Source: Pseudomonadota bacterium
Lineage (GTDB): Bacteria; Pseudomonadota; Alphaproteobacteria; Dongiales; Dongiaceae
Reading direction: 5' to 3'
Length of the DNA stretch: 64,000 nucleotides
Assembly (NCBI GenBank): GCA_021792365.1
Contig: JAJYUT010000009.1
Span: forward strand, 124,001-188,000
Shown here piece after piece: positions 52,981 through 61,455 of this stretch; within the stretch, counting starts at the first letter, position 1; each line of letters opens with the position of its first letter. The position numbers were made by a program, and so were the translations under genes. Below the pieces are notes generated by a model that ran no database searches, was not told the DNA's origin, and was given only the letters and a program-made list of their open reading frames with translations.

Positions 52981-55329
52981 ATGGCGCAGGTAGCCGCGAT
53001 CTCGCAGCAGATCTGGGACATGAAATACCGGCTCAAGGGGCCGGACGGCGCGCCGGTCGACAAGACGATCGAGGATAGCTGGCGCCGGGTGGCCGACGCG
53101 CTCGCGGAAGCCGAGGCGCCCGAGATCCGCGCCCAGTGGGCGGAGGCCTTCTACGACGCCCTCTCCGGCTTCAAGTATCTGCCCGCCGGCCGCATCCTCG
53201 CCGGCGCCGGCGCCAAGCGCAACGTGACGCTCTTCAACTGCTTCGTCATGGGCACCGTCCCGGACGACATGAGCGGCATCTTCGAGCACCTGCGCGAGGC
53301 CGCGCTCACCATGCAGCAGGGCGGCGGCATCGGCTACGACTTCTCGACCCTGCGCCCCAAGGGCGCGCTGGTGAAGGGCGTCGGCGCCGACGCGTCCGGC
53401 CCGCTCAGCTTCATGGATGTGTGGGACGCGATGTGCCGCACCATCATGTCCGCCGGCCACCGCCGCGGCGCCATGATGGCGACCATGCGCTGCGACCATC
53501 CGGACATCGAGAGCTTCATCGAGGCCAAGCAGCAGCCCGGCCGCCTGCGCATGTTCAACCTCTCCGTCCTCGTCACCGATGCCTTCATGCAGGCGGTGAA
53601 GGAGGACGGCTCCTGGGAGCTGAAGTTCAACGGCACCACCTGGCGCGTGGTGCGCGCGCGCGAGCTGTGGGACCGCATCATGCGCGCGACCTATGCCGCA
53701 GCGGAGCCGGGCGTGATCTTCATCGACCGCATCAACCGCGCCAACAACCTTGCCTATTGCGAGACCATCCAGGCGACCAATCCCTGCGGCGAGCAGCCTC
53801 TGCCGCCCTATGGCGCGTGCCTGCTCGGCTCGATCAATCTCACCACCTTGATCCGCGACCCCTTCAGCCCGGAGGCGCATCTCGACCTCGCGGAGCTCGA
53901 GCGCCTGGTGCGCGTCGCCGTGCGCATGATGGACAACGTGGTGGACGTCTCCAATTTCCCGCTGCCGCAGCAGACCCACGAGGCGCATTCCAAGCGCCGC
54001 ATCGGGCTCGGCGTCACCGGCCTCGCCGATGCGCTCATCCTGTGCGAGGCGCGCTACGGCAGCGCGCGCGCGGTCGAGCTGACCGACCAGTGGATGCGCG
54101 CCCTGACCCGCGCCGCCTATCTCGCCTCGGTCGAGATCGCCAGGGAGAAGGGCCCGTTCCCGCTGTTCGACCGCGACGCGTATCTCAAGAGCGAATTCGT
54201 CAAGACACTGGGCGAGGACGTGCAGGACGCGATCGCCGCGCATGGCATCCGCAACGCGCTGGTGACCTCGATCGCGCCGACCGGCACCATCTCGCTGTTC
54301 GCCGACAACGTCTCCTCGGGGCTGGAGCCGGTCTTCAGCTTCAAATACACCCGGAACGTCCTGCTGCCCGACGGCTCGCGCCAGGCGGAGGAGGTGAGCG
54401 ACCATGCCTACCGCCTCTATCACCGCCTGAAGGGCGAGGATGCGCCGCTGCCCGATTACTTCGTCGATGCGCAGACGCTCTCGCCGCAGGACCACGTCCT
54501 GATGCAGGCGACGGTTCAGCGCCACATCGACAGCTCGATTTCCAAGACCATCAATTGCCCGGTCGACCTCTCCTTCGAGGCCTTCAAGGACGTCTACATG
54601 ATGGCCTATGACACCGGCTGCAAAGGCTGCACCACCTATCGCCCGAACGAGGTGACCGGCGCCGTGCTGGAACTTGCGAAGGACAGGGAGAAGGCGCGCC
54701 AGCCCGAGCTGCCGCTCGGCTACAAGGCCGAGACCAGGCCGCAGGACATCTACGAGGCCGGCGCCGTGGTCTACATGACCCAGCCGCTCGACCGGCCCGA
54801 GGCCCTGCCCGGCCAGACCTACAAGGTGCGCTGGCCGGAGAGCGACCACGCCATCTACATCACGCTCAACGACATCGTGCAGGACGGTCGCCGCCGGCCG
54901 TTCGAGATCTTCATCAACTCCAAGAACATGGAGCACTACGCCTGGACCGTGGGCCTGACGCGCATGATCTCGGCCGTGTTCCGCCGCGGCGGCGACGTCT
55001 CGTTCGTGGTGGAGGAATTGAAGGCCGTGTTCGACCCACGCGGCGGCTCCTGGGTCGACGGCAAATACGTCCCCTCGCTCCTGGCCGCGATCGGCGACGT
55101 GATCGAGCGCCACATGATCGCCATCGGATTCTTGCCGGATCCCCGCAAGGAGCAGGAAGAGCTGCAGCACATGGCCGCCCGCAAGGTCGCCAACCTCGCC
55201 GACGGCCTCGGCAACGGCGACGCCGGCAGCATGCGCCTGCGCCACTGCCCCAAATGCAACTCGCCGAGCCTCATCCGCCAGGAAGGGTGCGACCTCTGCA
55301 CGAGCTGCGGCTACAGCAAGTGCGGGTAG
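52981..55329 (+). CDS. nrdJ: Adenosylcobalamin-dependent ribonucleotide reductase
   Basis: 782 residues. N-terminal barrel with NCFVMGTVPDDMSGIFEHL and MQQGGGIGYDFSTLRP; the radical-site Cys in NPCGEQPLPPYGACLLGSINL; SIAPTGTISLFADNVSSGLEPVF; DTGCKGCTTYRPN; and a C-terminal zinc-ribbon-like tail CPKCNSP...CTSCGYSKCG that can serve the redox pair. It makes all four deoxynucleotides from ribonucleotides with a B12 radical and needs no oxygen. PduO at 18470 supplies its cofactor. ATG 52981 is preferred to GTG 52978. Confidence 0.95.
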   Translation: MAQVAAISQQIWDMKYRLKGPDGAPVDKTIEDSWRRVADALAEAEAPEIRAQWAEAFYDALSGFKYLPAGRILAGAGAKRNVTLFNCFVMGTVPDDMSGIFEHLREAALTMQQGGGIGYDFSTLRPKGALVKGVGADASGPLSFMDVWDAMCRTIMSAGHRRGAMMATMRCDHPDIESFIEAKQQPGRLRMFNLSVLVTDAFMQAVKEDGSWELKFNGTTWRVVRARELWDRIMRATYAAAEPGVIFIDRINRANNLAYCETIQATNPCGEQPLPPYGACLLGSINLTTLIRDPFSPEAHLDLAELERLVRVAVRMMDNVVDVSNFPLPQQTHEAHSKRRIGLGVTGLADALILCEARYGSARAVELTDQWMRALTRAAYLASVEIAREKGPFPLFDRDAYLKSEFVKTLGEDVQDAIAAHGIRNALVTSIAPTGTISLFADNVSSGLEPVFSFKYTRNVLLPDGSRQAEEVSDHAYRLYHRLKGEDAPLPDYFVDAQTLSPQDHVLMQATVQRHIDSSISKTINCPVDLSFEAFKDVYMMAYDTGCKGCTTYRPNEVTGAVLELAKDREKARQPELPLGYKAETRPQDIYEAGAVVYMTQPLDRPEALPGQTYKVRWPESDHAIYITLNDIVQDGRRRPFEIFINSKNMEHYAWTVGLTRMISAVFRRGGDVSFVVEELKAVFDPRGGSWVDGKYVPSLLAAIGDVIERHMIAIGFLPDPRKEQEELQHMAARKVANLADGLGNGDAGSMRLRHCPKCNSPSLIRQEGCDLCTSCGYSKCG

Positions 55330-55336
55330 GTGCCGA

Positions 55337-55549
55337 ATGCGAGACTTCGCGTCTCAGATCTATGCCGCTGTTCGCTCAAGCCGGCTCAAAGAACCCTTCA
55401 ACGCCGACATGGTACGGCGCGCGTGCCCTGGATGGGCAGATAAGACCTATAGTGTCTTTCTGAGTAAGCACGCGGTTGGAAACGGCACCACTACAGAGTT
55501 ATTCATTCGGATCGCGCCGGGGAGTTACAAACTCAACGTACTCGGGTGA
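55337..55549 (+). CDS. Small conserved hypothetical protein
   Basis: 70 residues: RDFASQIYAAVRSSRLKEPF, then NADMVRRACPGWADKTYSVFLSKH, ending GTTTELFIRIAPGSYKLN. The layout (helical pair then a short beta hairpin) recurs in small bacterial proteins that I recall only as hypothetical. Seven bases after nrdJ but with lower GC content, so probably part of the accessory segment that follows. Confidence 0.6.
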   Translation: MRDFASQIYAAVRSSRLKEPFNADMVRRACPGWADKTYSVFLSKHAVGNGTTTELFIRIAPGSYKLNVLG

Positions 55550-55601
55550 AGTGCTTGAAACAATGTGAGGGAGCAAGCCAGAAACAGGGTCAGAGTCGAT
55601 T

Positions 55602-55750
55602 CCCCTGCTCGCCTCATTGATCGAACCTTATAAGCTGAACGACATCGACCCACAGGCCTATCTCGCCGTATCCTCGCCCGCATCGCCAACGATCATCCGA
55701 TCAATCGGATCGACGAGCTCCTGCCGTGGGCATGGGCTGGCCAACGCTGA
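55602..55750 (+). pseudogene. Remnant of an IS66-family transposase (C-terminal tail)
   Basis: Frame 1 gives LASLIEPYKLNDIDPQAYLA and, after loss of one base near 55667, the next frame gives LARIANDHPINRIDELLPW, ending in a stop at 55750. This is the closing segment of IS66 transposases (LIETAKLNDVDPQAWLADVLARI...HPINRIDELLPW). The rest of the element is gone. Confidence 0.75.
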
Positions 55751-55770
55751 ATGCGGGGCCGACGCTCCGA

Positions 55771-56277
55771 TCAATCGGCGATCGGCTCGCTTCCACTCGC
55801 TAGAAGCAACTCGACTAGGGCGACAAAAGACGACGCGATCTCCTCGCGAATGTCGATCTTTTCCTTGGTAAGGATCGACTCATGGTCGAGCCGGACAATG
55901 CGAGACTCGGAGTTCCCTCGGGATGCTCTGGTGTCGAAGCAAATCGCATCATAACTGCCACCGGCTGGATGAGCGAAATAGATGAATCCGGCACTAAGTG
56001 CCGTATTCCACATCACGCTGTCGTGCAGAACAGCAGCGGGAAAATCGCTCTCTTGATTCCCACTCGAATTGCCAAAGAAGGAGACTGGCCCCCACTCGAA
56101 CGGCCTAAAAGCATAGCGTTTTACAAGAGAGATGAATGACCGCGGCAGTCGCTTCGGTAGGCGTTGCTCCAGACTATCGATCCACGGAGCGCTATCGATC
56201 GATGCAACCAGGAGACCGGCGCTCTGGAGCCGCTCGGAAAACCTGTCAATGACGCAATCGAGGTCCCTAGTGGTCAT
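55771..56277 (-). CDS. SUKH (SMI1/KNR4-like) immunity-type protein
   Basis: 168 residues from ATG 56277, with AAAGGAC upstream. Contains the family pattern: a short amphipathic N-terminal helix, LPKRLPRSFISLVKRYAFRPFEWGPVSFFGN, FIYFAHPAGGSYDAICFDTR, and the C-terminal helix EIASSFVALVELLLASG. SUKH proteins are immunity factors for contact-dependent or polymorphic toxins. No toxin gene is beside it, so it is an orphan, and its lower GC content and the IS66 remnant next to it suggest transfer. Confidence 0.7.
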   Translation of the reverse strand: MTTRDLDCVIDRFSERLQSAGLLVASIDSAPWIDSLEQRLPKRLPRSFISLVKRYAFRPFEWGPVSFFGNSSGNQESDFPAAVLHDSVMWNTALSAGFIYFAHPAGGSYDAICFDTRASRGNSESRIVRLDHESILTKEKIDIREEIASSFVALVELLLASGSEPIAD

Positions 56278-56436
56278 CACGCTTGTCCTTTGGTTGTGCT
56301 GACTTGTGGCACCGGTCACCGGGTACGAACTGCTGATCTCTAAGGAGCGTCAGTGCACCATCGCCAAGAGGGCCTCACAACAGCGCTTACACTAGAGTCA
56401 GTTGGCGCGTCACCTTGATCTGCACTCCAGAATGCT

Positions 56437-56453
56437 ATATATCATTGATATAT
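56437..56453. promoter_or_regulatory. VapBC operator palindrome
   Basis: ATATATC-ATT-GATATAT, a perfect 7-bp inverted repeat, 16 bases before the antitoxin start. This is where VapB normally binds to repress its own operon; it also sits over the likely -10 region. Confidence 0.7.
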
Positions 56454-56468
56454 CTCATGGAGGCGCCC

Positions 56469-56723
56469 GTGGACAACGAAACCGCCAAGCTATTCTGGTC
56501 CGGCCGTTCCCAGGCGGTGCGGCTGCCGAAGGAATACCGCTTCGAGGGCGAGGAGGTCCGCATCCGCCGCCACGGCTCGGCCGTCATCCTGGAGCCGGTG
56601 CCGAAGGATTGGTCCTGGCTCGACGCGATCTCGGGCTCGCTCGATCCGGACATGATCGAGGCCGCGCGCGAGCAGCCGGCCGAGCAGGAACGGCCTGAGC
56701 TCGACAAGCTGTTTCCGGAATGA
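56469..56723 (+). CDS. vapB: VapB-type antitoxin (AbrB/SpoVT fold)
   Basis: 84 residues from GTG 56469, with GGAGG five bases upstream; ATG 56457 is in frame but has no ribosome site. The N-terminal swapped-hairpin motif is [33 protein letters not shown]; the C-terminal tail binds the toxin. Its stop overlaps the vapC start by four bases. Confidence 0.88.
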   Translation: MDNETAKLFWSGRSQAVRLPKEYRFEGEEVRIRRHGSAVILEPVPKDWSWLDAISGSLDPDMIEAAREQPAEQERPELDKLFPE

Positions 56724-57115
56724 GGTATCTGCTGGATACCAACACGCTTATCGCCATTCTCAATGATCGGCGTTCGAAGCCGTCCAAGCGGCTGCGCCGG
56801 CACGAGCCCGGTGATGTCGTGACCAGCGCCATCGTGATCCACGAGCTCTATTTCGGAGCCTTCAAGAGCGGACGCCCTGCCGAGAACGTTGCGCGCCTGG
56901 ACGAGCTCCAGGTCCACGCCCTTGCATTCGATCGCGAAGACGCGCGATCCGCGGGCGAGATACGCGCGGCCCTGAAACAAGCCGGCACGCCGATTGGACC
57001 CTACGACACCATGATCGCCGGCCAGGCGCTCGAGCGGAACCTCATTCTCGTCACCGACAACACGCGCGAGTTCTCGCGCGTCGGCGGCTTGCAGATCGAA
57101 AACTGGCATCGCTGA
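56720..57115 (+). CDS. vapC: VapC-type PIN-domain toxin
   Basis: 131 residues. Conserved acidic residues: Asp in YLLDTNTLI, Glu in VIHELYFGA, Asp in [11 protein letters not shown] and Asp in LVTDNTREF. It cleaves tRNA or rRNA when unopposed. Together with vapB it makes a complete type II module. Confidence 0.93.
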   Translation: MRYLLDTNTLIAILNDRRSKPSKRLRRHEPGDVVTSAIVIHELYFGAFKSGRPAENVARLDELQVHALAFDREDARSAGEIRAALKQAGTPIGPYDTMIAGQALERNLILVTDNTREFSRVGGLQIENWHR

Positions 57116-57626
57116 GCGTTCCGGCTACGCCTCTCCCCAACCTTCGCCCCCACAGGCGGCCCCAGCCGCTTTGCGCGCTCGACAGTAAGACGTGGCTATA
57201 GAGCTTGGCGATCCACTACGTGCCCTCGATCGTCAGCCCGAGATAGCCGAGCGTGTCGCCGATACAGGGCTCCGGTAAGCACGACACTCGACAAAGCGAG
57301 CGTCTCGCACTGGAAGAGCTGCCCTCCCTGACCGGGCGCACCTCTGCCTAGCGGCGGTGGGACACGCTCCGCGCCGGTCTGGCGCGACCTGATCCGATTG
57401 CATGCGCGGCGGCATCCACTCAGGGCGCCCGCCCAGAGCCGTGGCGGCCTCCCCTTGCCCTGTACTCGTGTCATTTGATGGTTGCGCGGGAACGCCGTCG
57501 CCGGTTCTTCCATCGCTCCAACCCCATCTGCGCGACGTTTTCTGTCCACCTCCGTTTACTGCACATCGGACCGCGCCGCGGCTCGAGCGCTCGAGCGCGG
57601 CCAGGCGCTCCAGGAAGGAGTCCACC
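57116..57626. other. Non-coding region with a degenerate gene fragment
   Basis: No gene is supported over 510 bases. It contains an 86-base block (57187-57273, see its own entry) derived from the gene at 60532-61401; the rest has short palindromes but no family I recognise. Confidence 0.5.
57187..57273 (-). pseudogene. Degenerate copy of the C-terminal part of the HD-like gene
   Basis: About 86 bases match 60599-60685 with 8 substitutions and no gaps. On the minus strand it reads EPCIGDTLGYLGLTIEGT, stop, WIAKLYSHV, against EPYIGDALGYLELTIEGKQWIANLYSHV in the intact gene. One in-frame nonsense codon shows it is dead. Confidence 0.75.
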
Positions 57627-58550
57627 ATGAACCAGAGATACGCACCCGACACGCCGCGGAACCGCGGCGACCAAGACGCCCCGCACGTGACGCCCGTCAC
57701 GCCCGCAGAGGACGCCCGCACCATCCTCATCAACCGCGTCGCCTGGGGCGCCGTCTTTGCAGGCGTCGCGGTGTCGCTGGTGACCCAGTTGCTGCTGAAC
57801 ATGCTCGGCATCGGCGTCGGCGCCTCGACGCTCGATCCCGGCTCCGGGGACAACCCGGAAGCCAGCACGTTCTCGATCGCCGCCGGCATCTGGTGGACCG
57901 TCTCCGGCGTCATTGCCGCCTTCATCGGCGGCCACGTTGCCGGCCGCCTGTCCGGCCAGCCGAAAGGATCGACGAGCGCCTGGCACGGCCTGATCTCCTG
58001 GGCGGTCGCCACGCTGGTCGTGTTCTATCTTCTGACCAGCGCTGTCGGCGGCATCGTGGGCGGAGCCTTCAACCAGGTGACCAGGGTGATCGGCGGCGCG
58101 ACCCAGGCGGCTGCCACCGCCGGCGGCCCTGCCGCCCAGGACGAGGACCCGTTCGCCGCCATCCAGCGGCAGATCACCGAGGCCGTCGGCGGGTCGGGGG
58201 ACGTCGCGGCGCTCCGCGACGCGGCGGTTGCCGCGGTCCGCGCCGCCGTCACCGGGAACCAGGCGGAGGCTGCGCAACAGCAGGAGCAGGCCGCCCAGGC
58301 GCTCGCCCAGGCCAGGGAAATCCCGATCGAGCAGGCGCGCAACGAAGTGCGGCAATACACCGAGCAGTACAAGCAGGTCGCCGCGCAGGCCGGCGAGGCT
58401 GCGGACACGGCCGCAACCACCGTGAGCACCGGAGCCCTGGTGGCGTTTGTCGCCCTGCTGCTCGGAGCGATTGCCGCCTGGTTCGGCGGGCGGCTCGGTG
58501 CGGTCGACCCGACCGTGACGTCGCAGCATGTCGACACCAGGGTGCCGTAA
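57627..58550 (+). CDS. Membrane protein with glycine-zipper-like helices
   Basis: 307 residues from ATG 57627, with AAGGAG ten bases upstream. Helices: NRVAWGAVFAGVAVSLVTQLLLNMLGIGVGAS, AAGIWWTVSGVIAAFIGGHVAGRL, LISWAVATLVVFYLLTSAVGGIVGGAF and a C-terminal ALVAFVALLLGAIAAWFGGRLG. Between residues about 165 and 260 there is a soluble Ala/Gln-rich helical segment (RAAVTGNQAEAAQQQEQAAQALAQ). Similar proteins are known as general-stress membrane proteins in soil bacteria; function is unknown. It ends at a hairpin. Confidence 0.8.
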   Translation: MNQRYAPDTPRNRGDQDAPHVTPVTPAEDARTILINRVAWGAVFAGVAVSLVTQLLLNMLGIGVGASTLDPGSGDNPEASTFSIAAGIWWTVSGVIAAFIGGHVAGRLSGQPKGSTSAWHGLISWAVATLVVFYLLTSAVGGIVGGAFNQVTRVIGGATQAAATAGGPAAQDEDPFAAIQRQITEAVGGSGDVAALRDAAVAAVRAAVTGNQAEAAQQQEQAAQALAQAREIPIEQARNEVRQYTEQYKQVAAQAGEAADTAATTVSTGALVAFVALLLGAIAAWFGGRLGAVDPTVTSQHVDTRVP

Positions 58551-58565
58551 CGACGCTGACGGATA

Positions 58566-58608
58566 CGATCCGCTCCGTCCGGGCCGCAGCCCGTGACGGA
58601 GCGGATCG
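58566..58608. terminator. Long perfect hairpin downstream of the membrane protein gene
   Basis: CGATCCGCTCCGTC (58566-58579) is exactly complementary to 58595-58608; the 15-base loop itself pairs (CGGGC with GCCCG). It starts 15 bases after the stop. No T-run follows, so termination may be Rho-dependent or protein-assisted. Confidence 0.6.
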
Positions 58609-58841
58609 TCCAGGTGCCCGCGATCAGCGGCCTCGCCTCCGTCCCGTGCGGCGTTCGATCCCAGGCTCATCGCCCCGAGGTAAGCGCCGAGATGGACGAG
58701 GACAGCCAACGCCATACCAAGCTTCGAGCATGTGCATCGCGCGCGCTTTCGCAGGCGGCGGCCGGCGGCTTTTCAGTATTTGACGGAACGGAGACGGGGT
58801 TTGTACGTTGTCGTACATTCCGAATTCCGGCGAGTGGGTGC

Positions 58842-59033
58842 ATGGTCGGGAGCCAGTGGAACCGCTTAGTGAGCAGGGCTGACGAACAAGGCGGTCATGC
58901 CCCGAAGCCGGCGCTGGAGGAGCCTGGCCGATTTGCCGCGACCGACGCCGCCGATTGGTGGATCCTGCTCCTCTGTCTCGTCGGGCTGGTCGGCCTGCTG
59001 TTTGCCGCTGCCATGATCCTGGTGGCGCTGTGA
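58842..59033 (+). CDS. Possible small single-helix membrane protein
   Basis: 63 residues from ATG 58842, ending in a strong helix WILLLCLVGLVGLLFAAAMILVAL. No convincing ribosome site, and a short frame could be chance; a larger frame from 58593 has no family support. It lies 13 bases from the convergent Crp/Fnr gene. Confidence 0.35.
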   Translation: MVGSQWNRLVSRADEQGGHAPKPALEEPGRFAATDAADWWILLLCLVGLVGLLFAAAMILVAL

Positions 59034-59046
59034 TCGGGGTGGTCCG

Positions 59047-59763
59047 CTAGGCGGAGCCGACCGAACCCAACAATCGACTGAACTCCGCTTCCGGCGCACC
59101 GTAGGCGCCGTCCGAGAGCTGCTCGAGCCCCTTGCGGTCGATGACCAGGATGGAGCCGCGGCTCGCCTGGATGACTCCCAGCTCCTGGAGGCTGTTCAGC
59201 GCGACGGTGACGCCCGGCCGGCGCACGCCCAGCATGATCGCCAGGAACTCATGGGTCAGCGGCAACGCGTCTCCGTCGATCCGGTCATGCGCCATCAGGA
59301 TCCAGCGCGCCAGCCGCTCCTCGAGCTTGCTCCGGCCGTTGGCCATGGCGGTATAGCCGGTCTGCATCAGAAAGACGTGGCAGTACAGCAGAAGGCGCTG
59401 GTGCAGGCTGGGCCGCTCATGCATCGCGTCGCGAAAATGATCGGAGCTGATCCGTAGCCCGCTTCCGGCGCATTGAATGTAGGTGCGATGGAGCGTGCGG
59501 TCCGTCCCCATGACAATGGGAAGGCCCGTCATTCCTTCGCGGCCGATCAGGCCCACCTCTATGGTTCGATCGTCGCCTCCTTCGGCAACGACGGAGGCGA
59601 TGCCACTCTCCGGAAAATAGACATGCTCGATCGGTGTGCTGGGCGCTTCCAGCTGCCGCCGCAACGGCAGGTCGACCGCTGTCAGGGCCGGCCCGAGCAA
59701 CGCCGCGTCTGTTGCGCATAGTCGCGACAGGATGCGATTGGAACTGTGGGCGAGATCTTTCAA
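59047..59763 (-). CDS. Crp/Fnr-family transcriptional regulator
   Basis: About 238 residues from TTG 59763, which has GGAAGAG six bases upstream; an ATG at 59853 is in frame but lacks a ribosome site. Residues about 30-140 form the cyclic-nucleotide-like beta-roll (HVYFPESGIASVV, TIEVGLIGREGMTGLPIV), followed by the HTH domain (LTHEFLAIMLGVRRPGVTVALNSLQELGVIQASRGSILV). No FNR-type cysteines are seen, so it is not an iron-sulfur sensor; cAMP or another ligand is possible. The adenylate cyclase at 5301 makes cAMP in this genome, but no link is shown. Confidence 0.9.
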   Translation of the reverse strand: MKDLAHSSNRILSRLCATDAALLGPALTAVDLPLRRQLEAPSTPIEHVYFPESGIASVVAEGGDDRTIEVGLIGREGMTGLPIVMGTDRTLHRTYIQCAGSGLRISSDHFRDAMHERPSLHQRLLLYCHVFLMQTGYTAMANGRSKLEERLARWILMAHDRIDGDALPLTHEFLAIMLGVRRPGVTVALNSLQELGVIQASRGSILVIDRKGLEQLSDGAYGAPEAEFSRLLGSVGSA

Positions 59764-60531
59764 GGAACGCTCTTCCCGATTCAGGCAAGAGCACTGTCGC
59801 GTCTCCCAGCCACCTGCGCGCCCCGGAATACCAGCTGGCGACGCCGACAGCATACGCCGAAACGGTCACCTGTCTATGAAGTCCTCTAACTACCGCTTCG
59901 CGCAGACTTTTCTGATGACCTGCCATTCATGAGGCAGGAGAAGCCGGCTCCGCACTATTCTCCTGGAGACGCAGACACGCTCAACCGGCGCGGTCGCCGC
60001 GACGGTGACGCCGGGCCAAATCGCATCCTGTCTCGCCTTTCTGCCGGTGACCTCTCGCTTCTGCAAGGGCATCTCCAACGGAGGGTCAGCCATCTGTTGC
60101 TACTTTGACCAGGGCGGGAGCACACGGTTCTCCCAAGCGTCTGCGCCCGAGAGCTATGGCAAACGACGAGACAAACTACCGCCAATTGCGGGACTGTCAT
60201 CAGCGACGTCTGGTCGTAATCAGACAAACGACCTTGCAAGCGCCACCGACGGCCGCCGACCGGTGTGCCGTGATTGGCGAACACGGCGTTGAACAGAGCG
60301 GGACAAGTGCAGCTTGTTCGTCGTCAGCAGAGCGCAACTCCGCAGCGTGGTGTTGCGGCTTGACTATGCGGTCATCGCTGCGGCGGTTCTTGCCCGCAAT
60401 CGGGGCCTCGGCGCCGTTGAGATTTGGACATGGCGCCTGGTTGGACGCGCGCCGGGCGTTGCAGCAGCGGCACAGCGGCCGCTGCGCCGGCGTTCACCCA
60501 TGAGCGATCAAGCATCGGCGCGCGATCGCCG
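59764..60531. other. Intergenic region without a recognisable gene
   Basis: About 770 bases between divergent-facing accessory genes. Frames on both strands are short, Arg-rich and lack family signs. I see no RNA gene. Confidence 0.4.
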
Positions 60532-61401
60532 CTAAGACTCCTGGCTGTCCTTCGGCACAAGATGCGGTCCCAACCGTCGCCGCGCGTGCTCCACTGTGAA
60601 GACGTGGCTGTAGAGATTGGCGATCCACTGCTTGCCCTCGATGGTCAGCTCGAGATAGCCGAGCGCGTCGCCGATATAGGGCTCGACCTGCCCCCAGAAG
60701 AACGCCGGATACTTCTCGATCATGTCGGCGGGGCTTGAATACCCGCACTGCCCGGCCATGCCGGTCTCCAGGAACTCGTAGTAGAGCGCGTTGAGCCGCC
60801 GCAGGTAAAGCGGATCGGCAAGCTGGCCGATCAGGTCTGCCGCGCGCACCAGCCCCGCCTCGGTGCCGGTCTCGTCGTGCAGACCGTCCTTCGGCACCGG
60901 GAAGCGCGTCATCTCGATCGCGCGGGCGATGCGCTCGGCGTCCACGCCCGGCACCGACCTGAAGCGATTGCGCACGAAGACCTTCGACCGGTCGACGTGA
61001 TAGGGCGCCAGCGCCGCGTCGGACGCGCCGCGCTTGAGCGTCACGGTCGCGCCGCTCTCGTCGATCACGAAGCGATCGGCCTCGTCGCCAGGGCACGCGC
61101 CGCGCACATAGCCGATGTCGTGCGTGATGAGCGCCAGCGTGAAATGCAGCCAGTCGGCCGGCTCCAGCGGCTGCCGCAGCAGGCGCCCGCGGAGGATCGC
61201 CTCGCCGACCAGTGCCGCCAGCGCGGTGTGGTTGCTGCTGTGATAGAGCGCATCGCTGTTGGCGATCCACTCGATCACCAGCCGCCCGGCGCTCTCCAGG
61301 ATGCGCCCGTATTCCGGCTCCCGCCCGCCATAGCGCCGGTCATAGGTTTCCGCGAGATGGCGTCCCAACGCTTCCGCTAACAAGGTGGTCGGATTGAACA
61401 T
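60532..61401 (-). CDS. HD-like metal-dependent phosphohydrolase
   Basis: 289 residues from ATG 61401, with GGAGG upstream (an ATG 12 bases earlier is less good). The metal site looks like HD-type: H in HSSNHTALA, then LITHDIGYV (His-Asp), and RAADLIGQLADPLYLRRL with a late Asp. HD enzymes hydrolyse phosphate esters, often of nucleotides. A decayed copy of the C-terminal quarter lies at 57187-57273. Substrate unknown. Confidence 0.75.
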   Translation of the reverse strand: MFNPTTLLAEALGRHLAETYDRRYGGREPEYGRILESAGRLVIEWIANSDALYHSSNHTALAALVGEAILRGRLLRQPLEPADWLHFTLALITHDIGYVRGACPGDEADRFVIDESGATVTLKRGASDAALAPYHVDRSKVFVRNRFRSVPGVDAERIARAIEMTRFPVPKDGLHDETGTEAGLVRAADLIGQLADPLYLRRLNALYYEFLETGMAGQCGYSSPADMIEKYPAFFWGQVEPYIGDALGYLELTIEGKQWIANLYSHVFTVEHARRRLGPHLVPKDSQES

Positions 61402-61455
61402 CTCCGCCTCCATCGGCCCGGCGCGCGCTCGCCGATTATAGGCCTGCCGGGGAGT

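Noticed and set aside
52882-55245. A very long open frame antisense to the ribonucleotide reductase
   Set aside because: The reductase is fully supported by catalytic motifs; the antisense frame is rich in Ala, Arg, Asp and His and shows no family.
59764-60531. Several short frames of about 60-130 codons on both strands
   Set aside because: Each lacks a start site, a family signature or a conserved composition; I treat this stretch as non-coding.
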